DNA of 64,000 nucleotides from Lumbricus terrestris (lineage: Eukaryota; Annelida; Clitellata; Crassiclitellata; Lumbricidae). Each line of letters starts with the position of its first letter. The first letter of the stretch is position 1. Positions 41,901 through 53,900 of this stretch are shown here, one piece after another. The stretch covers positions 38,388,195 to 38,452,194 of the forward strand of contig OX457042.1 in assembly GCA_949752735.1 (NCBI GenBank), read 5' to 3'. Position numbers and translations under genes: made by a program. The notes below the pieces were generated by a model that was not told where the DNA came from, made no database searches, and saw only the letters and a program-made list of their open reading frames with translations.

Positions 41901-44900
41901 TCTCAAGCTCATCCTTGCAAGCAGATTCAGAATGGAATAAGAGATGAACTCTGTAAATTATAGCGCAACTCAGCTGATTTGCACAAGAAACTTGCCAACT
42001 ATCTTTCTTACTTTAGATATGCTAAACTTAATTTGATGAATAATCTGCTGCTTTGAAATATAAAAATATTTAAATCTTGCTGCTCGAGTTCCTATGAAAT
42101 CAACTAAGCTTTTCATTATTTAACAACTTCAGTATTCAACAATTTTCATATCTTATCCTATCTGACCATTTATAAAGCACTTCTCGCAGCAAGAGCCTTT
42201 CATAACTGCATTAACTACTAGATAAGAATTTCAAAGATAACTATTAACTATATTAGAGCAGGAAGGTAATTCTGGAATGCCACAGGTCCTGCTATGGTTA
42301 TTAGATACCAGTGTTGTGCGTTACTCGTTACTAGTAACGCGTTACTAGTAACTAGTTACTTTTTTGAGGTAACTATTACAGTAACTAGTTACTTTTCGGA
42401 AAAAGTAATTAGTTACAGTAACTGATTACTTTTACCAGGTAACGATAACTAAAACAACAATAGTTACTTTTCGTTACTCTCCATGGAACAGGCCATTGTT
42501 TATTGCCACAACCAATTCAAACATTTCGTCTGCTTTCTTGGGCACTCAGCTCAGACAAAGGAGCCCTTTTAGCCTACGGGTTTAAGACACTGGATCGTCC
42601 GTTAATTAAACAACCTGACACCGAAGTAATGTGACGGATGGCTGCAGGGCACCACTGACCACATGCAGAGCGATCGAAGCTAATTACAGGTGTAAGCTTA
42701 TTTGATGTATGGTCGACGTTGGGTTACGGATGGGCGAGTGTGAACATTATTTGAACATGAGCCTTTAGTATAGATACACAAACATAACCAGGTGCCACTC
42801 ATGGCACTCGTACAGTTGAAATCGAGTTCGATATTTTGACACCTTAATAGACTTGGCAGGAATAGGCTGATCGAATAGGCCGATATACGACATATACTTT
42901 TAATCTATCTAGATGTTTATGGATAAAACAATTGAGGATAGGGTTGGACGTGTTTATTTGTGGCTTGTGATCTTGGAACCATTAATAGATCAGATACTAC
43001 ACAATATACGGATTGCAACAGGCAGGGTCGTAGCACTTAATTGGTCTATGTTTGGGTATTGGAAGGCAGATGATATTAACATAGCGGATAGACCCCATCT
43101 CCCCAAACCACATACTCAGAATATTTTCTTTAAAAGTAGAGGCATTGCTAATGGGTGACAGTTTTGGCCGCAAATCTCAACGTAAGAGACTTCACAAGAT
43201 GCGAGTGTTGAACTTGTGTTTGGCGGTGGAAGAATTGTATTTATTCCATTGCGCTAGGTTATCGAACAAAACTTTATCTAAACTTAGTTCAGTATTTTTA
43301 AAGTTCAATTTTGATAAATTACATTAAAAACCTTTTTCTATAAATATTGTCGATACCTTTTCTATGTCATTGTATTGAGTGTTGATATTACTGGACTCGG
43401 ACTTGGACTCGGTCCTTATAGTGACTCGGACTCAAACTCCTTTGGACTCGGACTCGACTCGGTCTCAGCTTAGCTGGACTCGGACTTGAACTCGGACTCG
43501 GCTCAGGTGGACTCAACTACATCACTGGTCAGCGATGGGCAAAAGTTTGACTAAAATTTCAACTTTTGGCGAAACTAAAAAGTTAACTCATTTCTTTAGT
43601 TATTAGCTAAGTGACAGTAGCAGCATTGGCAACTTTGCAACTAAATCATCTTCATCAATGACAGTGAACACTGCGAGCAGCTCAACGTGATGTGTAGTTA
43701 GGCCTACTTATTTTTGCGATACAGACTATTACTCTGGTGACTATATGCTAAAAGACCCAATTAATGAAATTGGACCTGTGGTAACTAAAAGTAACTATAG
43801 TTACTTTTAAAAGTAACTGTAATCAGTAACTAGTTACTTTTTTGGAAAAGTAATCAGTTACAGTAACTAGTTACTTTTCGCAGTCCAGTAACTAGTTACT
43901 GTAACTGATTACTTTTAAAAAGTAACTAGCCAACACTGTTAGATACCATATGAAGGACCGATGAATGTTACCTCGCAGCCGAGTTAATGCTTCTAAACCA
44001 GCAGGGAAGTTGCCCATGGTACGAGCCGTGTTGCGCATGTGTAGAGTCTCCAAAGACACAAGAACAGGAAGCTGCCTGATAATAAAATGGACACAGTAAT
44101 ACAGTACACTTCATCTCAGATTACTGCAAGTGGTCTGGGACAGTTCTAAGTCTGGAGAAAAGTTCCCTGATAGGCTTTACAACCCACCTCGGTAGCTGCT
44201 TCTAGTAACAGAAACAACACAACAAATTTATTTGCTTAAACGTTATACACTGAAAGAAGATAAAAGAGTAGGCTACACAATACCCAAATGCACAGTGGAT
44301 CACCAGGCTATTACATGGAGGACCACAATGAAAATCAGTCTTAGGAAGTTTGGGTTAGCAGAGCTCTGCCTATTCTTTCAGCCAAGTGCTTAAGTTACCT
44401 GTTGTCTATCCATCACATCCAACAGCCTTTCCATTTCCAGGCTACCTATTGCCATTACCTCTCTTATATATCTCTTTTATGTATAGCCTCAAAGCCAATA
44501 TCCAGCTCTTCAACTTTGTCAAAGGCCTCAATCTGCATGGTTTGTTCTGGAAATTCAAAATAAACTCATGGCATTCTTTCGAAACCAGCTCTTGCCATCC
44601 ATCTATGTTATTGTTCATTGCTCTTTCTAATTGGGATCGTCTGCAATCTTGAGTTATCTTCAGGGGACCTCCTTCAGAAAGAAACAAAGGAGTCTGCTCT
44701 CCCTGCTGCCTCGTCTGCCTGATGTGTTCTCTTCAGGATCCATGATACTTTGCCATCCATACGTCTCCTCTTTACTGCTCTACGTCTAGTCTCTGTAGGT
44801 CATTGCCATTTCTTGTTGACCGATTACAAGATAAAATGCAAAGTAGAAACTAAGTAAAAATTAATGACCGTGAGAAGATTTCGTCATCACTTATTGTTTA

Positions 44901-47900
44901 GACTTCTTCTTCTTCCCACCCTGTCCATAATTCCCAGCATCACACTTTTGATTTTTATGTTGACATCCATTCTACATATATGCATATATGAAATGTTGTC
45001 ATCCATTCTACATATCCTTCTACATATACATTTTCAGTTTCCTGCCCATTATTTTCTGCATTAGATCTTCATTTATATTTAGACTTCTCTGGACTTCCCT
45101 AGTTGTAACCTTCATTGTCCAATTCAGATGTAGTATTCTTCTGTAGCAATACATTTCGAAGACCAATACCTTATCTCAATCCGTCTTTTTGATGGTCCAT
45201 GTCTTACAGCAGAGGTTCTCCACCTTTTTTTGCCAAATTTCGCGACACACCATGCAATCGTCATGTGAATATCGTTAACAAAAGTAAATTAGACCCAAGC
45301 CAGCTTAGCCTATATAATTGAAATTGTTACAAATGTTAATGAATGAAATGTTGACACTGAATGCTTTCTAGTTTCCAATTATTCTAAAGTTCCGATTTCT
45401 ACTGATCTAAATTTACAATTCCATACATCGTTTTATGACTCTGCGTTAATTTTTGACCTACAGCTAATGGGATTTTTGCTCCTGGATTCTTCTCTGGATC
45501 ATAGTAAGACGAGGATACACCGGCTTTGTGAGTGCAACACCTAGCCTACAACTGCATAGGTCTATGGCAACCCAGCCATAATGAGCCTGAAGACTTTAAT
45601 CTTGGGTCCTTAATGACCCGTAAACGAGACTAACAAATGAAAGTAGCCAAATAGGAATTATATAAAACTGCAGTTTTTGGATAACAGTTTTAGTTTTAAA
45701 AAAGAACATATGAAATATTATAAATTATCCTTAATCGTAATCGTAAACTCAAAATTTTCTAAAGCGCTACTCGAAAGCCAAGCGCGGGGCACCAGCTTAT
45801 TCATTAACACTGCGTATCTTTAGTCCAAGCTGCTCTAATAGCTCAAGGCAAAACAAGTGATAAGGGTGGCTAAACACTACCGAAACTAAACGCCCTTCAA
45901 AACGTTGAATTATTGTAACGAAAAACTGGAAAACGTAGGCCTACAGATAATTTTTTATTTAAAAAATTTGGGCCATTATGACCTCTGGTCCTTGGACTTT
46001 GCCCGCATTATTTACATGGTAAATGCTCTGAATACGCAACCATTCCGCGTCGTCAATTTTATAGCAGCGCAAAATTTCTGTTTCTTTATGATAAATTTTC
46101 CCAATATTTTCAAAAGTTACAGCATTGGGTAAAAAGTTTAATCCGTGCACTTGCCAACATCTCATAGGCCTACTGCAGTCTATGTCATGTAGGCCAACAT
46201 AGAGAGTGCAAGTGGGCTTATGAGGAAAACATTGTGGCTGCTCCCGATTGCGATCAAATGGAATAGATAAATGAAGTTGTCGCGGTCGCCTCCACAAGGC
46301 CAAGCAGCGACATCTGGTCATCTTCGGCGCCACATCAACAACACGACGTGATCACTTCCAACGACAACTGCTGTGAGAACTCGTCATGGGCAGAACATTT
46401 ACGGACCTGAAGATAGGGAGGGCACCTAAGTGATTCGACTGGGGGTCTGCTATCCGGGCAGGGGTAACATTTGACCGACCGACCTAGGCGGCAGTAACGG
46501 ACCCCGCGACCGACTTGAAAGAGGCAATTAGCCTTTGACTGTACCCCAGAACGAATCGCCACCTCTGGCGTTACCCCACCACGCTGGGTTAAATAATCGT
46601 TGCGTCCCCTGAACTCGGGGCGCTCTCGATATGATCACAGACACGTAACATCGTCGAACAAGATTGAATCAACGGTCATAAATCGACAGAGAGAAAGAGC
46701 TGCCAAGGGACCGGCATTCTGTTAAACTGATCGCCTTAGTCATATAATATTGATATCTTATAGAAACCGTCATTTATTAATAATCAATAAAACCATCAAA
46801 ACCATCCTCTCTTCTTCGAGTTTGAACATCGTGGCGTGATTTTGAGCACAAGGCTAGAGTCGGCCACGACAGATGTTCTATGATTATATTCTCACAGCCT
46901 AAGCCTGCATGCCAAACGGTTAAAGTGAACAAGTCAGTGTAATGAAAGAACGACGGCTGTATGCTGTGGGAATTCGCGACACACCATTTCTTCGCGACAC
47001 ACCAGTGACACACCATTTTTATGCGACACATCGCCGGTCGCTTCGCGACACACTAGTGTGTCACAACACACCCTGTCTTACAGGGTTGTGCTGAACATGC
47101 ATGTCCTCCAAGACATTTAACTTGGTCTTATAGCTAATTTGTTTACTATTTCAAATGTTGTTCAATCCTGCCATGACTTCCTTTCCCTTTCCTATTCAAG
47201 ATTGATTTTATTTCCTTTGTGCAGTCATTATTAGCAGATTACCTAAATACACAAATTGTTCTACATCCTCGATCACCTCCTCTTGCACTTTAATTTCCCT
47301 ATCCATTGTCTCTTCCTCAAATACAATTGTTTTTGTTTTGTCCACATTTATTTTTAGTCCAGCGTGTTGTGCAGATTTATCTAGCTTACTGACATTTTCC
47401 TATAACCTATTGCAGCCATATTCCAACAAGTTAATGAGAAGGTTTAGAAAATATTAAAAGAGCCGAAAGATATGGATGAGGCTGGGTGACTAAACATGAT
47501 GAATCTGGAAGCTATCCGCAAAGTGGATTTACATAATTCAATTACCACATTAAACCACCTATAAAAGACAATGTCATGCATAAATTGATGGCTGTTCTGA
47601 GGTCAGTAAAAGATAAATGATTCTAAAATCCATAGAATCGTTTAATTAATATTAATTAAACAAAAACATGCTTGCATGCATAAACTACAGCAACCTACCA
47701 TTCATGTCAACAGTGGCGTAACTACGGGGGGCAAGGGGGGCAGCCGCCCCCCCAAATGAAAGGGCTGCCCCCCCAGCTGCCCCCCCAATCCCTACGTTTG
47801 TTTTACTTTTTACTCTTACGAGTGATAAAGAATTAAACAATGTTATATAATTTCTGACTTATTTTATTTTTTATACAACTTCCTGTACAACTTCTTATAG

Positions 47901-50900
47901 GGTGGTGATGGGAAAGTGGGACAGGCCACTATAGTGCACTGTGGGACAGACAAGCTAGTGAGGTTTGCATGCGTATTATGTCCAATACTGTAATACATCC
48001 AAAATCTAAAAATACATAGTCTATGGCAGCGGTTCCCAACCCGTGGCCCGCGGGCCAAAAGTGGCCCGCCTGACCTACAAAAATGGCCCGCAGCATATCA
48101 ATGAATTAAAAAATATATATGTAAAAATTGACAATATGGACATAATAGAATATATAATTCTATTCTATTACAAATTATTTATTTGGACGTTAACAAATCG
48201 CATCAAACATTTTATTTTGATTCAATCATAACAATTTTATACGCCTTTAGCTCATTAAATTTTAGTCTTGTGGCCCCCTAATGTCCTTCAACTAAGAAAA
48301 AGTGGCCCTTATGTCCTCCAAGTTAGAAAAAGTGGCCCGACAGTCAAAAAAGGTTGGGAACCACTGGTCTATGGCAATATACCGATGCCGATGCACGCTT
48401 TAATTGCCAACGGTAGCCACCCCATCATTTTAAGCTGCCACCCCACTGCCCCCCATGAAAAAATAACTGGCTACGCCACTGCATGTCAATGATGTCACCG
48501 ACATCAATATTGTCAGTGGTCTTAATCTCTGTCTTCATAAGTCATGCATTACTCTCAATATAAACTAAACAAAACTTTATAATACTCTATTCTAAGAATA
48601 AGCCTCTTCATGTTTTGACTCACACATGGTCATATAGTCCATACATTGTTCTGTGCATTTTAGAACTGCATGCATACCTCAGTTGTGCATGGACAAGTGG
48701 ATTGTTATTTACAATCAGCGTCTGCAGGTTTGCCAATCGTCTCATTTGAGGAGGAAGAGTTTCTAAAGAAACAAATAACTCATGTACGAAATGAACGTTT
48801 TTGAAAGACTACTACTCAGTGCACATCTCTAACATTAGAAAAAGACCTATAGGTATCAAAGATCAAATTTTATACACTTGACAGAAATGTCCCATCTGCT
48901 CGTTTTGACTCAGCCTAGTCAACAGTCACTATCCTCTGTTGACACTAAAGACTTGATATTCACACTTCATGTAAAATAACCTCAGCACTTCATACTTCGC
49001 ATATACCGGTAGTTTTTGGAACACTTAAAGACATTTTCCATATACAACTTATATTATTTGATTTCTTGTTGCTAAAAGTCTCAACTTATGCACTCCTTAC
49101 ATAACTTTCAAATAGACACAGAGACAGAACCTTTTAATGGCTTTGAAAATATGTTGACTCTTTCGCAAACATGCTGTTTTTTATTAATTTGACCATTAAT
49201 ACCTTATATGTATAAAACACATTAAATTTTCAGTAATATAAACATTAAACATGCCATATTACATTTTGTTCACAGTTTATTCTTTGACAATCGGTGAGGA
49301 AAAGTTTATCATGTCATGCCTTTACCACAAAGTTGCTAAATTATATGATTATATATTAAAGATTTTATCAACATAAAAATTCAAATAAAATTAACAATCC
49401 ATACAAAATTTCATGAACAGAATAAAATGTAGTAAAAGAATGCAAAATGTAGCCACTCATCTGGCACAACTGTAGCAACTTGTGAAGAACTAACTAAATT
49501 AAAGAATCCAATTAATCCAATATAATGAGCAAATTTCCCTGCAAACTTCACAAATGAATAAGCACATTTGACAACACAGAAGCAGCCCAACATGAAGTTG
49601 TGTTTCTTCATAAACATGACTATGGCTTTTATGACGCTTCATGAAGTGCTGTTCATCGTTTTCACTGCCATCAAATTTCAAAAGGCTGAATGACGTGCAT
49701 GTTTATTTCAAAAGACCCTTCATAATATTCAGTTACTCACTGCATGCATTTTTTTTACTTGGATGGTGAATACAAATTAATTTAACTACAGAGAGGCAGC
49801 CAATTACCAAGAAGGGATCTGGTTATTTATATTTAAAAGGCTGAATGCAAATGTCTTCAAATACCAGCAATATTAGAACTGTTTATTAAGAAACCATTGG
49901 AAAATCCTACAAGGAATTTTTACATCTGCAATGGGTTATGTAGCAACAGATAAAAATAGAACTACAAATTATAATTATATCCCAGATAGGGTTTTTGTAG
50001 TGCGGAAGTTATCAACCGCACTGACCATGGAAGAGCTAATGCATGTCTTTAATTAAGGTAAACTAATTCATACAATTCAGCATCTACAAGTCTAAGACTT
50101 TGCAGTTTGTTGGTATCATTTGCGGCCAACATGACAATCGTGGATGTTGCAACCAAAATGTATTGCGCTGCTCTCTGATGAGCAAAATTGTTGTCTAAGA
50201 ATAACTGTGCAATCACGAGTGGTAAGCATTGAAAGCTTATGCAAATGAGACTAAGTCTCCGATTATAACAAGAACAAAATAATGGCATGGCAATTTGTCT
50301 TAATTTTGCAATAATTCCAATAAGACGATCAAAATAACCAACCAAGTTTGTTATCACTGACGTCAAGATACATCAGATCTGTGAGCTTGATGAAAACTGC
50401 ACTTGGTATATTCTCAATTCTATAAAAACATTACACAACTTTTTACAGCTACAGTTTCCACAGAGTTAAACTGTAATAAAGACAATGCATTGTAAACTAT
50501 CAGTAAACCTTTGGCTACTTTTGCTATGTTATTACTCATTGTGTTTTTGAGGGGTTCCTAAAATCACTACATAAAATCATTACCGGTACATAAAAGTTCA
50601 GATAAAAGTTCAGACCCCTTGCCAGAGGGATTAATTCTAGCATGAATGGAAAGAAAGATACGCCCAGCTGATAAAATTTAAGATCCTACTCCTTGACAGG
50701 TTTGTTTAATGTTCATGAGAATTAGTGTTCAAATCCAACTGTACATGTATGTAATCCACACATTGGGCATAGTCAACCAATGATTACTTCAGCATAGGAG
50801 ACATATTTATAATAGTATGGTTGCTACGCCATAACAGCTTGTCAAAATGGATTGCTTAGGTAAAAATCGTAAAGGTCACACAGACTTCTGGGCGGGCCAA

Positions 50901-53900
50901 AGTCAATGCCAACAAGCAAATTGGAAAATAAACAAATTCTGAGTCAAGAGTTCAATGGCAGCAAAATATCAGCAGAGTGGATGACAATTCAATTGGAAGT
51001 AAATGTCTGAACATAAGGCCAGCCATTGAAAGCGTTATATTATCCATCCATGGCTGATCATGTGAATTCGATGTGCAGGAGGTCACCTTCGTTAGATTTG
51101 ATCAATTCAATACACCCTAATCTTTTGACGCATCTGGACTAAATTGAAATTCCATCTTTGTAGGCTAAGTCAATCAATCAGAATTTATAAAGTGCTCTTT
51201 CAAGGTCTCAGACGTGCTCCCGCCTGAGATCAAGTAAAAAAATCTTCAACAATTTGTGAAATTGAGAACAGTTTTGGAGGTGTCGCATAGTCAAGGGAAG
51301 CCCATTCCAGGTTGTTGGACCAACCACAGAGAATGAACGCTCTGCATTGTCAGCTCCAATCCGTCCTAAGCTGTGGCACTCAGGTAGTGATAAATCTATC
51401 AACAATCTCTCATGTCTCAGCATATAAAAGAGATACACTACACTGGCTTCATATCAATGGTTGGTCCTGCACCATCATAGACATCAGAGCTGCTTGAGCC
51501 CATTTAAACTCAGCCAGGTCGGTGGTCACTTCATTCATCAACCCATGGAGACAGTCTGACCATCTCTATTCCATATGTCAACTCGACTGCACCATTCGCT
51601 CTTATGTGCAATTCCACTCCGTTGCAATAATCTTCTTGCCATACATACATACATACATACATAACAATACATTAGAACAATCCCTTTAAGCTCTGCTCAA
51701 ATAACTTTTACCTTTTCCAGCTCTATCAAGATACATCTGTCCTCATTCCTTAGACAGCCATGTTGGTTCATCAAATGCACTTCATAAAGTTCAAATACAT
51801 ACATACACGCTGGCTAGTGATGTAAAAATGTGATCACTCATGTGATGCCACTGATATCAATATATTTAAAGAGCCACAGAAAAATATATGCAGACACTAG
51901 AAATGGTACACAATTCTTTGGTTAGAAGCATACAAAGACCCGTAAATTCATGTTAAAACATATATCATACCAGGTATGTTACAATTTAGTCATCTTTCGA
52001 GCAAACTCTAAAGTTCAAAATTTCTCCTATACTCATATACATAATTATACTTAAATCAGCATATTTTACAATAAAATTAATCAGGCAACACATTAGTACC
52101 GGTACTCCATGCTCATTCATTCAATTAACCCCTCATATCATTCATTCAATTAACCCCTTATATCATTCATTCAATTCACCCTTCATATTATTCATTCAAT
52201 TCCCCCCCCCATATATCATTCATCCATTTATTCATTTATTTATTCAATATAGTTTGTATATATATATATTAGGGTGCTTTTAAGGTACATGTGAAATCTT
52301 AAACTCGAATATTTTTTAACGACCAAGTCAGATTATCGTGACAGATCATGAATAACCTCCATATCCAAAATTATATCTTAATAGCTCAACATTTAGGACT
52401 TGCGCAAAGCGACCAAAGTTAGGAACCAGGTTGGATTATAGGCAATATTTTCATGATTCCCATTCTTGCCAGCCTTTGACCCCTTCTGAATGGCCGCTTC
52501 CCAACTAATCAATATTCGTGACAATGACAGCTTATCTTTTGCTTATGTCATGGGTGTCGTGCTGCAAATGGCGGACAGTGTTTGTTTTAATTAATATATC
52601 ATATCGCACTTGGGATGGCTAAATCTACTAGAAAAAAGGCTGAAATCTGGTTGATAGGCAGTACGGAAGATCATTTCAGTTATGCGAAATTACCTACACG
52701 AGGACAGGTTCTGAAGGTGCTTTTTAATTTCCATACACTAAGAAATCAGAGTCTGGATGATAGCGTAAAAGAAACGGCAGCTATGGTACTCCCAATTTGG
52801 GAAAGAGCCCGCATTCCAACGAAGGCTAGGAATCACGTTTGGGATCGGCTACGACATCTCCATAAGGAATGGCAAAACCTTAAGAAAAGTATTTCGAGGA
52901 CGTCAGAAACCGAAGATGGCAAGCGTGAGGCTTTCAAGGATTCCCTGGAGGATCTGTTTGATATTGCCCACAGTGATGCCATGACAATAATCAAGATAGA
53001 AGAGGATCGACAGTTTTTGAAAGCACAGCGTGAGAGAGGACGACGTGGTTCAATGGCAGGTATTGATGTCAAACTTTCAAAGCAAGAAACGAGAGTGGCA
53101 GCAAGATCAGCAGCACTTGCAGAGCGTATGGAACGCTATCGTGCTAGCACAGCTGCTGCAGCGACAGAAGTTTCTGTGTTGGAAAAGTCATCCGAAGAAG
53201 AGGCGTCATCCAGTAGCTCAGAAAAAGAACCAGAACCTTCGACGTCTGCTTGGCCACCAAAACGGCGAAGGGGGACAATCTCTGTCGTTACTCGTGATGT
53301 TGCTGCTGCTCTAGATCGTACCAAAACCAGCAGCAGGAAGGCCTCTCACATTTTGACTGCTCTCGCTGTATCCAATCTTTGTGCAGCACCAGCTGGCGAG
53401 CTGATTATCAGTCCTTCTGCGATTCATCGAGCAAGGAAGGATAGCCGTGCAGCCCTAGCAGCAGAGATTCATGAATCTTTCGATCCGAAAGTTCCTCTTA
53501 CTATTCACTGGGATGGCAAGATCATGCCAGATGCTACAGGAACAGGACGAGGGTGTGTTGATCGCCTTCCGATAATGGTATCTGGTAAGGAGGTGACCAA
53601 GCTATTGGCCATCCCCAAACTCCAATCTGGTACAGCTGCCGTCATGTCAGATGCGTGTTTGGTCGAGATCAGACGTTGGGGATTGGAAGACAGAATCGTG
53701 GCCATGTGTTTCGATACAACAGCGAGCAACACGGGTTGCAAGGGCGGCGTATGCATCAGGCTGGAAACAGAATTAGGAAAGGACCTATTGAACCTTGCTT
53801 GCCGACATCATATTTCTGAAATTGTTCTGGAAAAGGTGTTTTCACTGCATGATTCTGCAAGGTCTCCAAAATTGGAACTCTTTGTTCATTTCCGAGACTT

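Noticed and set aside
42913..43158. Possible transposase exon within the hAT at 42309-43938
   Set aside because: The 81-residue frame has no hAT motif and ends in ordinary intron-like sequence.
44386..44690. ORFs of 81-88 residues on both strands
   Set aside because: Could be further LINE debris, but I could not read any RT motif with confidence.
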